From Podaxis mareebaensis (taxonomy: Eukaryota > Basidiomycota > Agaricomycetes > Agaricales > Agaricaceae), in the NCBI GenBank assembly GCA_018524725.1, contig JAEUWP010000470.1, forward strand, positions 124,001 through 188,000: 64,000 nucleotides of DNA, given 5' to 3'. This document shows, one piece after another, positions 24,169 to 36,186 of the stretch. The notes below the pieces were generated by a model. That model did not search any database. It saw only the letters and a list, made by a program, of their open reading frames with translations, and was not told the DNA's origin. The position numbers were made by a program, and so were the translations under genes. How positions within the stretch are numbered: the first letter of the stretch is position 1; each line of letters begins with the position of its first letter.

Positions 24169-24871
24169 GAATGCAGATTTAAAGCTGTCTTGAAGCCATC
24201 TGCTACCTCAGTCCATGTAGGCGAAAAATCTTGTCGGCTTATAGATGTTCCTTATATACTTGGAGTTCGCGATTCACCCACGCAACTACGCCTGGGACTG
24301 TAAATCCATACCCTATAGTACAAGGAGGCTAGTCGGAGATCGAAGACCTTTGCGTCCATGGTTCAGAGGTCGACGTCGGGCATGCAGAAGAGCACATCAA
24401 GTCACCGAAATCATTTCAGCTACACACGACATGATTCGAGCGGTGCGATTGAAATTCTGCTCAAATGACGCTTGGAAGCAACCACAATATATTTCTCGGC
24501 ACTTCGGAGCCAGCCTAAGTGCCTAGCAACACCCAATGGCACACTTGTATAAATGAGAGGCGTCCTAACTTTATGTTAACTGCCATTCTATTCACGGGTA
24601 GAATGGAAGGTCTATACATCTCTTAGTAAACATCCAAGTCATACAGTACTGCGGTGATTAGAATAGCTCTGATCAAGCAGAGATATCCACTTTTGACCTG
24701 CGCCGAAGGGTGGCCATCATCCCTGTAATCACGTGAATTTCATCCTAACCCAAATGACGCTCGTTCCGGGGATCCACTCTATTCACAAGTTTCTTCGCGT
24801 ACAACCTGCGCCACACCTTACCATCCAGAGCCTTCACAAGGGAAGGCGAAAGACATTCTCTTGCATAAGGG
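24169..24871. other. Intergenic region
   Basis: About 700 bp between two plus-strand genes. I see no coding exon with sensible composition and no RNA gene. The last 150 bp probably hold the promoter of the next gene. Confidence 0.4.
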
Positions 24872-27800
24872 ATGGAGCCTTCGGACGCGCGTGACTCACG
24901 GAGTTCCGATGATGTGTTTAGTACTCCTCCTGAGCAGGCACATCCACATCGTTCCAGGATTTATTTTCCCGAAAGTCCTAGCCCAACCCGTCGAAGACCC
25001 TACTCTGTCGAAGCTCCCGCGATACACGCGCACATGACACCTCCAATTCGGCGAGGCTCCCCGCTGAATCCTCTCAGAGCCCCTGGGCAAGATCGACGGC
25101 GCCTTAGCTCTAGTGACGGCCTCAATCCCACTTCTGAACCGTTATTTCGGACACGACGGTCGCCTCTATTAGCTCCAATGGACGACCAACTGTCCCCGAA
25201 TATTCGGAGCATACCAGAGCTGGATGCGGGTGTCAATGAAGTGAGCGCATTCTCGGATGAATATGATCTTTGTGAGTGCACCCCGACTTGCACTATAATG
25301 TTAATCTGACCTAAGTTGTAGCACATGAAGGCAAGTTTCTACATTGCTGCGCAATGTACACTTTCTTGACCTTCACCAATAGATCCTCGAATCCTCCAAG
25401 ATGTCCAGCGAGCCCTCAAAGTTAAGGCCAAGCGAGAAGCTAAGATGAAGGCAGCTCAACCCAGTTCCGACTACCATCACCATGTGTTGCCCTCGACCAG
25501 CATTTCCCCGTCATCTAAGCATTCAAAATCTTCGGGAAGACACCCCTATCCCCACCTCGCATTGCCTGTTCCTTTGTCACCTGTTTCGTCGCCTCTACGG
25601 AAGGCTAGCACAAGCACTTCTTCCGAAGTCGACTTCAGTCCTTCAACTAGACGGCCCCAGATCCAACCATGCCTGCACCCCGTTCCGTCTTCGTTAGATA
25701 ACGGCTTGACGTTAGATTGGGGATGTTCCACGTTTGATGAAGAGAAGGCTGATAGGAGATGGCCAATATCTGTTCGGCGGAAAGACAAGGACAAGTTGCC
25801 TCCCCTAGAGTTGATGCAGGATCAGCAGGAGAAGAATCATCGAGGTTCGCTAGTCCACGCCTACAGGCTTCATAACGTTCTGACATCTAGATAGAGAGAC
25901 TCAGCAAGCTTCGGGCTTCGGCCTCCTCGAAAACTCTTCGGAAGGCCGCGATGACATCTGATCAGCTACAGCGACATTACGCTCTAATACAGGAATCACT
26001 AGACACTAAGTCTGTCCCTTTAAACCTCGCTATGATATCCCGCTGGTACGGGTCTCAAAGTGAAGCAAGGCGACAAGAGCTTGAAACCGTCGAACCTTTA
26101 ACCTGGCTCAAACACCTTCCGCGGAGAGCACAACGACTCTCGCGATGGCATCTGCCGGCTCGAATAATGGAGGAATTTATTGCCGCTCAAACGTCACCTC
26201 GACACTCAGAACCCCACCGCATGGAATCTATTCCAGAAGGGCATTCGCTTCAGGCACTTCCTCGTCCTCTGATACACCACCAATCGTTAGAACGCAGGCG
26301 GCCATCTTTTGATGACAAGTTCCAGTCCCCGCGGAGTTCGTTTGACGTCGAGTCAAGAAGAAGTGGAGAGTCGGTATTAAGCAGCAATGTCAGTGGATCA
26401 TCGAACCCAGTCGTCTCGCCCATCCCGTCCATCAAGCAATACGGTCGACAAAGGGCCTGGACACCCTCGTATCCGGAAAACACTGGAAGTGGTACAGAAG
26501 ATCTCACAAGAACGCCTCCAACCATTGAGACGAGCCCTGACAAGCCTCCTAACAAGAGGACGGCTTTACCTCCGGGTCTTGGAGATCTGAGGAACGGGGC
26601 TCTCATCGATCTCGGGGACAACCTGCCTAAGCTCGTCCTACCTGTACCGGACCGTGACGAGGCCACCACTGAAAGTAAACCTTCACCTTCACCTGCCACT
26701 AGGTCGCGGTCGAACCTCGAATCACCGGGTATGAGCCGGAAGTTCGCGTCGTCGCCTTTATTGAGGCATACTCCACCATCCGACGATCCCCAGAAGGATA
26801 TACAGGACGAAGAGGCAATGCAGAGAGAGTACGAACAAAAAATAGCGTATGTGTCTTTCCTTGCTTACCACGGAGCATGTGTTGAATTTTTTAGTCTCTT
26901 GGAGGATACAATGGCACATAACCAGCGAATACGGCAGCTTCTGAATCGCATCTCCATCAGCGTGAAGGAGTACGATACCGCGCAGCGCACAGCGATGAAC
27001 GCTCTCGGAAAGAAGTACCAGGCTCTTCCCAAAGAACTGGTAGAATCCTTCGGTCATGATCCAGCAGCTGTTACGGGCGCAACAAGGCGTCTCAGGGGTT
27101 GGCGAGCAGTCGAGGATATTCATCAACGGCTGATCCGACAGCGAGAAGTTTTTTCTACTTTCATTGCGATGGAATCACGTAAGACAAGCGATCATGAGAG
27201 TATCCTGGACGATAAGGTTTCTTCCCTTACGCGAAGTTTGGCTATCTTGGAAGAGCGGAAGGAGAAACTGGCTGAGAGGGCAAAAGAGGTGGAGAGCGTA
27301 CTTAGGGATGTGCAGAAGGTATATAAGGACGCGAAGAAAGACTATGATAAGACAATGTCCTTAACTTCTGCACTCTATCCTGAGGTAAGATCGTATCTTT
27401 TGACATCAACCTCGATGCCCCCGGCTCATCTTGGGTTATTATGATAGCTCTCGCAAGCTGTTGCTTTGGAAGAAAGTTACAAAGACCAGTACCAACAGTT
27501 CTGGGAATTCGGGATGGACGCACTAACACTCCTCCTGGATACCGTAACACCTTTCTGGCGAACCTATGGCAAAACAATAGGCGAAGACATCCGAGACTTC
27601 CTCATCATCCCACTTTACCGCAATGAATTCACAGGTGAAGCTAGGCGGTACCCCATCAAGGCCCTTCCGAAACGTTCCCTGCGTCACTGGCTCGGGCTGG
27701 TGGTGTTCTTCCTCGCTTCCATCTCGTTGACCACGTTTCAAATACGTGTGGCGATTTCATCGACGATGCATTCAAAGCTGAGGTGGATACCGTTTGACGG

Positions 27801-27942
27801 TATGCGGTATACAGCATTACCGTTTTTCTGGGTAGGGATTCTGATGCAGTGGTGGGTGGTATTTATGGAGTGTGGTATTGTATTGATGGAGTTGGGGGTT
27901 ATTGCATGGTGGTTGGGGTGGTCTGTGAACCTGCTGACTTGA
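24872..27942 (+). CDS. Unrecognised coiled-coil protein with two C-terminal membrane helices
   Basis: Spliced gene of about 900 residues. The first part is Ser/Pro/Arg-rich and disordered (MEPSDARDSRSSDDVFSTPP). A conserved-looking helical stretch follows (ERLSKLRASASSKTLRKAAM, then LNLAMISRWYGSQSEARRQE and VEPLTWLKHLPRRAQRLSR), then another disordered region, a long coiled coil (LEDTMAHNQRIRQLLNRISI through EERKEKLAERAKEVESVLRD), and finally two hydrophobic helices (WLGLVVFFLASISLTTFQIR and the Trp-rich segment ending WWLGWSVNLL). It may be a membrane-anchored tether or trafficking protein, but no family is recognised. The introns include a pair of 50 and 52 nt that leave a 9-nt micro-exon at 25322-25330, the second intron having a GC donor. 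The stop is at 27942. Confidence 0.78.
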
Positions 27943-28331
27943 ACTCTTGACATTCTTTTTCCTTGGGACACTTCCATCGATCCATTTTTGCTGCATTCTT
28001 TCTTTGATTTTTTTCTTCTTGTTCACATCACCTTTCCATTTTCCTTTTTCCCCTGGATGTCTCTTAGATACTTCTTTAAATTGATGCATACTTCGCTTTT
28101 TGATTTATTTTCATCACGCTCGTTTAACTTATCACTACTGTATACAATATTTGCAGCTTGTATAGTGTATCACTGGATGTAGAATTACGTGAAGATATTT
28201 TATATACTCAAAAACATACAGGAGTAAGACCGGAATTGTACATGAACAAAATGAATAGCGCCGTGCGAGAAATCAAACTGGGGTCTGAGAATAAACGAAC
28301 AACCGAGGTAACAGAAGTACGAAGAGCGGCT
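27943..28331. other. Convergent intergenic region
   Basis: About 390 bp, T-rich on the left and more A-rich on the right, as expected for two facing 3' UTRs. No gene seen. Confidence 0.4.
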
Positions 28332-30417
28332 CTATATGTTGGGGGTTGATGGTTGTGCATTAGGAGCGTTTTCGGAAGCTGGCGGCTTGGTATCTGGAAC
28401 AGTTTGAGGCGGTTGAGGAGTAGAAGGAATGGCTGGCGATGACGCGGCGGGGGTTGGGACTCCTGTGGTTTGCCATTGTGAGGGTGTTGGGGGCACCGTT
28501 GTAGAAGTCACAGACATGGCAACAGCAGAGGAAACGTAAGGGGTAACTGCGTATGATGATTGGGAGCCTCTGGTGGGTAATTGTGGTATAGCGACGTTGG
28601 CTTTCCCAGCGTCGACACATTCCCTGCAATATCCTATATCCCGCGGTATGAGTAACGCTATCATGATAAGATGTGCAGGAAGATACTCACGTCCGCCCAG
28701 CATAAGCGGCACATCTGTCTTGAAACAGGAGAAACATCGTATCGGCATGGGGGCTGGTTTCGCCGTGGACTGGTATCGTCGGCGTTTTGGTTCCTTTGGC
28801 TCCTTTGGCGGTTTTGTCGGTTTTTCTGTTGAGGTAGGAGCAGTGCAGTTGTGGTTTTCGGTCGGTATTGGTGTAGCTGGAACTTCCTGCGGCGGGTGTT
28901 TCTGCTTTTGTGTTGGCCTGCGCCTTGGCCGAGGTGGGTTGGATGGGCCTTGTTTCAGTGGTCTCATGGTATAATTGGGCGTTTGTGCCTGAAGAGATTA
29001 TTGAGGAAGTGCGGATATAGGAGCTCAAGAGACGTACAGCCTGTAGTTGGGATAACAACGCCCCCTGAGAAAGGCAGTGAGGCAGATAGACCTTCTGTCT
29101 CTTAGGCTAGTGGACACATCCCTATGAGCAAGGGCAAAACGTCAAGGCCATAGATACTCACTATCTTCGCTAGCGCCGCCGCATTTTCCCTGTTCTTATC
29201 ATCCCCACCAATCCACTCGAGAATAAGATCATATACAGCATTTGGTACCTGACGTAGCGTTAGTTTGACAGGATGTGGGGGCGTCGAGTCTGATGGTGTT
29301 TTTTCCGAGGTGTTTGTTTCGTCCGAGGCCGTGGCTTTTGATTGGGTTTGAGGTAGAGGGAGTCGTAGGGTGAGAGACGCGTCTGATAAACTCGTGCTAC
29401 CTTTGCTCACCAGACGCGAGCATGAAGCAAGAGTGCCCCTTGGCATTAGCCATCGTTCGTTCGGCGCCTCATTGAATTCGATGACCAGATCCCATTCTCT
29501 TACAGGCGGCAGACGAACATGTTGTTCGGTGGACAAGGTCAAAGAAGTCGGGACTCCGGTGACTCTGACGCCTGGTAGATGTGGGAGAGCGAAGGCGAAG
29601 TTTCTTATCTGTTCTTGAGTCGCGTTTGGATCTACAGCGAGTCGGAACTTGGTGGCAAAGATGGGGTTGACGGATGCCTCATGGTGAATTCTCGCAACGA
29701 GGTCCGATGAGACTGTATATTCCATTCCCCCTCCTAAAGCGAGTTTGAGCTGGGATATGCTCGTGTCATCCGATGACCCAGGAATGGATGTTGTAGTTGT
29801 GGAAGTAGTAGATGGCGCTGAGGAGGGTTGAGCTGCACTGACGGGATAGGATGAGTAAGAAGTCGTTGGCGCTGGGGCAGATGGAGTTTGAATAGTTGGA
29901 GATGCGGATGCTGGTTGCATGTAATGCACCTGGTAGAAGATGGTGTCTCGAAATTGGTGTGGACCGATAATAAGGTCGCATTTCCCTCTCGACATGATCG
30001 TATGAGGCGGTGGTGGCTCTGGCGCCTTTGCACCACGAGCTTTACTGGTGAATTTTGGAAAAGTGTGTAGCAGGAACTTCTCTCTAGCTGAAGCATTGTC
30101 AAAATCCCATTCATTGACAGCGAAGAGTTGTAGGACGTACACTGACGCAATGAATGCGCGATGACACAGCTAAACGGAGGATGCCAATCAGCGACCAAAG
30201 TCAATATTGCCAAGACAAGACATCACCTCTCTGGAATGGACTTGAGGCCGATGTCAGCATCAGCAGTGTCGAGTTCCCAGTTTCGTTTCTTGCCATAAGG
30301 GAAGTCGACTTGAGCCATGGGACGAAGTTGAGAAGGAAGCTTGGCGATATTCCATTTCTGGACAGTTGTCGGGGCCGTGTGTTCCGGACCCTGATCGCTT
30401 GCCTTTAAACATTTCAT
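28332..30417 (-). CDS. Unrecognised protein with a CxxC..CxxC zinc-ribbon-like motif
   Basis: The N-terminal exons read MKCLKASDQGPEHTAPTTVQ, LPSQLRPMAQVDFPYGKKRN and TLVADWHPPFSCVIAHSL. A long central exon (about 29160-30140) contains EWDFDNASAREKFLLHTFPK, GKCDLIIGPHQFRDTIFYQV, a Ser/Thr-rich linker and VRLPPVREWDLVIEFNEAPN. After short introns the C-terminal part is Pro/Lys-rich and contains PIRCFSCFKTDVPLMLGGR joined across an intron near 28635-28690 to GYCRECVDAG, that is two CxxC pairs about 13 residues apart, which could bind zinc. It ends in a Pro/Ser/Thr-rich tail. The N-terminal block looks conserved and the whole suggests a nuclear protein, possibly chromatin-associated, but that is inference. 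Alternative starts lie at 30423 and 30429. Confidence 0.7.
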
Positions 30418-30498
30418 CTTCATGCACATCTCTCATCTTATCTACAAATGTTTCTCTCTCCCCAACAACTTTGATCAACGACATTGAACACCCCAAAC
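30418..30498. promoter_or_regulatory. Very short divergent promoter region
   Basis: Only about 81 bp separate the likely start codons of the minus-strand CxxC protein and of BDP1 on the plus strand. Both transcripts must start inside this segment or within the neighbouring coding DNA. It is pyrimidine-rich on the plus strand (TCTCATCTTATC, TTTCTCTCTCCCC). Confidence 0.4.
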
Positions 30499-32427
30499 AT
30501 GAGCAGCAGAGTCCGTGAGTATTATTCTTTCTTTTTTTCTCCGCCCTGCTTTCTGCTCAACCCTGTCTCCACGCTCTAGAAAAGGGGAGCACCGTTTTTA
30601 AGCCCGTCGCCAAAGCTCGGTCGCGTGCGCCGACAGCAACTCCCGCACAGTCCTCGACGCCGTCAGACCTCCCAATCATTCCTGAAGCCACTCCAGCTCC
30701 AGCTCCTCCAGCGGCGCCTGCCCCTTCATTGTCCCTTCCCATACCCTCCACAGCAATCCCAGGTCGCGAACCACTGAAACAAGTCCCTCCTCCCCGTCCA
30801 GAGTCCATTCCCATTCTACCACAACCTCCACAACATGTGGTCCAGGAACCGCCTGTGCTTGCTCGAGGAACGAACACTCCTCCCACCATTGTTCCCTCTC
30901 ACTCTCCCCCTGTTCTCGTCAGTACCTCTAATTTTCCTCCTACACTCATTAGCGTTGGTCGTTCTGCAGCAGAGCCCGTAAATATGATCGACATTCCCAC
31001 TCGTCAAGAGAGTAGGCCACCCATGATTATGCCCCATCCATCCCAGATTATGAATCCTGGGCTTCCCATTATGCCACCTGGTCCAAGCCAGTCAAGCACG
31101 GTCATCCTCACTCCTTCAGAGCCGGCTCCAACTGAGGTTATGAATACATTAATCCCGACACCCACTCCCGAAAGTTCTCAACAGCCGTATACATCCGGAT
31201 CCGCACCTCGAAAACAGTTGCAAGACGACTCAGGGGAGAAATCAAAACGGAAACGGAAATTGTCAAAAACCACCAGCGACGGCGAAACAGAGGATGGTCC
31301 ATCCACTAGGAATCCTAAATCCCGTAGTACCACCCCTCGCCAACGGCGGTCTCGTGGACCGTCACTCCCTCCTTACGACCCCGATGCAGATCCTGGTGAA
31401 GACATCGACCCCACTATCGTGACAATGGCGACATTATGTAGCGATACGGGTCAAGGTCGCGTCAGTAGCAAAGCAGCGGAGATTTTGAGCAATCATGCGG
31501 CATGGAAGGCGAGGAACAGGGAGAGACGAGCGAGGATGAGGGCTATCATGGAAGCTAAAAAATATGGTCGACCAGTTGACGAAGAACTGGAGCAGTCAGG
31601 TCAACCGCCCAATCCACTTGCTGGAGGTGAAAGCCGGAACGCCAACGGTCCCTCGGTAGCCCCAAGCACCTCGGGTGCAGACGAGGAGACCGGAATCGAT
31701 TATTCTCAGCAAATGGAGACCAGTCGTTACAATGTTCAGGTTCGAATAGGTCCCAATGGCGAGGCTATCATCGATGAAGACTCCCTTGTCGTTGACCGTA
31801 CTGAAAATGAGGATACGTCTAATTATACACACGTCGTAGAATCCGACTATACCAAGTTCGTCAATTCTGGGACGTATGGAAAACGATATCGCGGTTCGCG
31901 GTGGAGTGCAGAAGAGACAGAATTGTTTTATAATGTGAGTTGGCCGCTTGATTGAGCCTTTGGATACATGCTTATGGTCTTTGTAGGCTCTCGCGCAGTA
32001 TGGAGAAAACTATGAACTTATTGCTTATGTATTACCTGGTCGAGATCGCAAATCATGCAAAAACAAATTCAAAGCGGAAGACAAGAAGAATCATGCTCGC
32101 ATAAATTATTGCCTCAATAACAGGATACCAGTTGGTGAGTTCTGCGCTGGCAACTCCCACCGACACTAGACTAAGCGCATGTATTCCGTAGATATGAAAA
32201 CGCTAGAACGTATGACAGGAAAAGATTTCTCTGGCCCTGTTCCAGAGATTCGCGCTCCGCCACCCCCTGTTGTTCAACCTGAACCAGTACATGAACAAGA
32301 AAATAGAGAGGAGAGCAGTGTACAAGAAGCACCCGCAAAACAACCAAAAAAGCGGAGCCGGTCGAGAACAGCTGGGTTGGAAGACGGTGTGGTTATTGTT
32401 GGTAGCATAGACAACATACCATCGTAA
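30499..32427 (+). CDS. BDP1: TFIIIB subunit BDP1 (B'')
   Basis: Component of transcription factor TFIIIB, which recruits RNA polymerase III to tRNA, 5S and U6 genes. Begins MSSRV, then an intron (about 30514-30579), a long Pro/Ser-rich disordered region, and a basic segment (KSKRKRKLSKTTSDGETED). The diagnostic SANT/Myb region is SGTYGKRYRGSRWSAEETEL, then FYNALAQYGENYELIAYVLP and GRDRKSCKNKFKAEDKKN across an intron near 31935-31986, followed by HARINYCLNNRIPVDMKTLE. The C-terminus is acidic then basic (KQPKKRSRSRTAGLEDG) and ends at 32427. At about 580 residues the size is normal for fungal BDP1. The gene abuts the left arm of the inverted duplication, which starts about 170 bp after the stop. 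Confidence 0.92.
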
Positions 32428-32687
32428 TCGCAACTGGTGAGGGCGCTCGCTCAGGTTATGCTCTCCTTCAAATATATCCATTGCAGCCGGCCTTTGGCCA
32501 ACCGTACTCTTTATCATCGCCCCAGGTTCGAAACTAAGACCTTACCCTGGACTCGTCATGGCCTAATCTGACAGCTGGCGGGGTTGCCGCACAGGGCCTA
32601 CGTCACTGACCCTCGCACAGATGCCGACAACATATCTCTCGAATACGCGAGGCTGTAGTCTGTCATTGTCTCCCAGTATACATTCAA

Positions 32688-33905
32688 ATGTTATCCAGTA
32701 AAGTCGTCGTATGCGGTGCAGGGTTCTTAGGTGAGTCAAGCACTTCCAGACGCCTTACCAGCTTCAACCTATTGTGTGCGTTCCCAAGGCTCCAACATTG
32801 CCCGCCAAATTGCTGGAACACCAACATTCGACGCAGCCATACGCCGAGTTTAACTCTCTTCTCGCAATCCTCGACCTCTCCATTCTAAACTCGAGAAAGA
32901 GATCCCAAATGGCCTTCTACCACCTGTAGCGCTAGACATAACCAAACCACACACCTTACCACCCGCCTTCGAGAATGCAACAGTTGTGTTTAATCGTTAG
33001 ATTAATGCATGGGTCCCCGCAGCAACCTGATGAGATCCAATGGCATGGAGCGGAAAACGTCGCAAGAGCAGCGAAACAAGCCGAAGCGAAACTTGTGCAT
33101 TTTGGTGCGATAAGGGCTGATTCTGACAACCGGATTCCATGCGCTAGGACGAAAGGGCTAGCGGAGAGGTCTATTTTGGAGATTTGCCCGAACGCGACAA
33201 TCATAAGGCCGAGTTTGATGTCTGGAACGGAGGTCTATTTTTTCAATGTAAGTCATTCGAAATCTCGGAATTTGGAGTTCTGAAATGGAATGCGGAATTG
33301 GTGATTACACTGGACGTGGCAGAGGTTTGCCAAATTAGCAAAGTTCTTGCCCTTCTTACCTGTCTATGGTGGTGGAACCACGCGGTTCCAGCCTGTTTAT
33401 ATTGGCGATTTGGCTCAAGCAGTCGAAATTATTTCCAGGCTAGAACCAGCTATTGAAAGACAGGTTAGCGGGAAGATCATCGAAGCGGAGGGTCCTAATG
33501 GTCCTTAATGCATACTTGCTTTCTTTCGCTCTTGCGCGGTGGCTGACATTCTGTGTACAGTTTACACTTTCAAGCAACTGATGGAACTCGTCCTAAAATA
33601 TACTCACCGATACCGACCTATTATTTCATTCCCCTATTCCTTCGGATATGTGTAAGGCGCAGTTCTCGAGAAGCTTCCTGTCAATCCTTTCACAGTGACT
33701 CGGGCTCAGGTGAGAGAATGCTACCTTGATTCAACAAATTGCTGTGACTCATTTTCCCATCAGGGCGAACAGCTTCGAAGCGATAACACCGCCACCGAGG
33801 GTGGTCCCGACACACTTTCGTTCAACAAGCTAATAGAGGAAGGGTACAATCAGGCGTCATTGAGGTCTCGGCCTGAGATTTTACCGCAATATCTACTAAG
33901 TTGTC
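32688..33905 (+). pseudogene. Broken NDUFA9-like atypical SDR gene (left copy)
   Basis: Clearly homologous to the intact gene at 55129-56333 (minus). It begins MLSSKVVVCGAGFLG and keeps the first intron, but codon CAA of the intact copy is TAA at 32851-32853. A 2-nt deletion near 32985-32995 shifts the frame just before the conserved LMHGSPQQ region. Later parts still read KGLAERSILEICPNATIIRP but in other frames or with changed residues (MSGTEVYFF where the intact copy has VFGPEDDFF), and the stop region differs (CGC codon missing before TAA). Several independent lesions make function very unlikely. It may still be transcribed, since promoter-proximal sequence is shared with the intact copy. 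Confidence 0.88.
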
Positions 33906-34170
33906 CAGGCTGTTGAGGGTACTCGCACAATATCTGGTCCGGATGTTTTATCCTGCGAGTCTAAAAAAATTCGGATAGGATACCGAAAGCTGAAAATAGG
34001 TTGATGTGACTTTCCCCTTTGGGTGCGGCATCTGCGCTTATGCAACCGAAAGACGTTCTATTTTTTGCGATCTCCTACGTTTAAATACTCCCAGGCGATC
34101 CACATTGATGCACCTGTAGCCTCTCCTCAGAAAATTACCCCATATTTCTGAACGACTTTCTGTAACGAGA

Positions 34171-36186
34171 ATGACACAAGAGCATGAAGAGAGAAAAGCG
34201 AAATCAATACAGGATACCCCTTCAGCTTCTCTGAATGAGGTCTCGGGATCACCAGAGGAGAAACTAGAAGACGAGAAGAACCAAAAGGATCGACCACCTC
34301 AAGCATACGACGACAAGAATGTGTTCACGAAAAAAGAAAAGTGGTTAATTGTCGGGATAATCGCATTTGCTGGGTTCTTCAGGTGAGTCGGGTTGCCAAT
34401 GACATTTCTAATGTTTCTCTTAATGAGAATGCCGTTGAGGGGATCAGTCCATTTACAGCGAACATATATTTTCCTGCGATACCTACATTAGCAATCGTTT
34501 TCAACAAGTCCACAGAGCTTATCAACCTGACAGTGAGTCGCATGAACATCCGCCATTCACCTACTCACGGACGACGTAGGTTACAATGTACTTGATACTA
34601 CAGGGCATAGGCGAGTGGCTATATTAATGTCTCAAACTTTTTCTTTCTAACGAATAACGCAGCACCGATGGTCTGGGGAACGCTCTCGGACAATGTGGGC
34701 AGACGACCTATCACAGCCGCCTGTCTCACTGTACTCTCGTTATCGTGTATTGGCCTGGCTCTAGTCCCTACTTCGGCATACTGGCTTCTTATGATCTTAC
34801 GGTGTTTGCAAGCTGCTGGTTCTGCAAGTACTATCGCGATCGGGGCGGGCGTAATTTCCGATATATCCACCGCCGCCGAACGCGGCGGATTCTTTGGATT
34901 CTTCACTCTTGGACCCATGGTAGGTCCCGCAATTGGACCGGTGATTGGTGGTGCGTTGGCACAAGGACTGGGGTGGAGGTTCGTTTAATATCATCCTTCC
35001 CCGGGATATCTCTCTCACCGTGCTTCTCAGGTCAATATTCTGGTTCCTCTGCATTGCTGTATCTGCATGTCTCGTAATCATCATAATGTAAGCTTTTACT
35101 CTTCTGACATCGAAGCGACCACTGACAGGTCGTTGAGTATCATGCCAGAGACTCTCTCTGCGGTCAGGTATAGGAAAGACAAGCTCTCGAAGATCATATA
35201 TACTCCGATCGTCCCAATCGTCGGTAAGAAGAACAAAGGCGCTCTCGATACCCAAGCGCAAAACCCGCCTCCAAGGAAACCATTTCAGAATCCGCTCAAG
35301 CTATTTACGAAGCTCGACATCGTCTTCCTACTACTAATCAGCGCCTTTGTTTGTGCTGTATTCTATGGCATTGTAGCGTCTATATCCACACTGTTCGAAC
35401 GAACATACCCATTCCTGGATGAGACGAAAATCGGGCTGTGCTTCCTATCTATAGGAGGCGGGATGGGCGTTGGAAGTACGATCAGCGGAAAGCTGTTGGA
35501 TAGAGGGTACCAAGCCGAGAAGAAACGGTTTGCAGAGAAGCTGTCAGGCGACTCGGAAAGGCAGGTTGATGTGAAGACCGTTGACAAATTTCCTGAATTT
35601 CCCTTGGAGCGGGTGAGATAAAAGACCCTCAACGTCTGGTATCCGCACGCATGCTGAAACCGATGTTTGGGTATCTAGGCACGTCTAAGCTCCATGCCTT
35701 TCCTCGTTATCATTCTCGCAGCTTGCACGGCTGGTTATGGATGGGCAATAGAAAAACATGCGAACATCGCTATACCCCTCATTCTCCAGTTCATTAGTGA
35801 GTGTAGTCATTTGATCATAGGGTCGGAATTAACATGCTACCGCAGGCGGATATATGTGTATAGGCATCATGAACGGTTCATCCACAATCATGATCGACCT
35901 CGCTCCCGGCCAGGGTTCTGCAGTCACGGCTTGTGTCAGTACACCTATGTTTCATGATCACCGATACGTGCTCACCTGGTTCACGCAGAATAATCTCGTC
36001 CGTTGCCTCCTGAGTGCTGCCTTGGTATCCGTTATCGAACTGACGTTTAACGCTATTGGTGTTGGTTGGACGTATATCTTGTTGACTGGAATAACGTTGT
36101 TGTCCCTGCCTGTGATATTCCTTGAACTGCGGCTCGGTCCCAAGATCAGAAAGAAGCGCCTAAGAGTCCTAGTGGAACAGAAATAG
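34171..36186 (+). CDS. DHA1-family MFS transporter, copy A (intact)
   Basis: Proton-antiporter-type major facilitator of the drug:H+ (DHA1) family. N-terminal cytosolic tail MTQEHEERKAKSIQD.., then TM1 (KWLIVGIIAFAGFF), SPFTANIYFPAIPTLAIVF, the motif-A loop GTLSDNVGRRP, and the DHA1 motif-C region LGPMVGPAIGPVIGGALAQG followed by SIFWFLCIAV. A cytosolic mid-loop starts MPETLSAVRYRKDKLSK. The second half includes FLLLISAFVCAVFYGIVASI, GLCFLSIGGGMGVGSTISGK, AACTAGYGWAIEKHANIAIP and NLVRCLLSAALVSVIELTFN. About eight introns; the one at 34611-34662 needs a GC donor (ATAG|GCGAGT). All exons join without stops, so this looks functional. The substrate is unknown; relatives export drugs, polyamines or weak acids. 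It is tandem with copy B and inverted relative to broken copy C. Confidence 0.85.

Noticed and set aside
24245..24526. 93-codon plus-strand frame between SHY1 and the next gene
   Set aside because: Arg-rich, with no motif and no supporting splice structure; likely chance.
32437..32550. tRNA-like pattern with complementary ends (GGTGAGG / CCTTACC) and a B-box-like GGTTCGAAAC
   Set aside because: The T-arm and D-arm do not form proper stems and the anticodon arm is unclear, so this is probably chance or an old relic.
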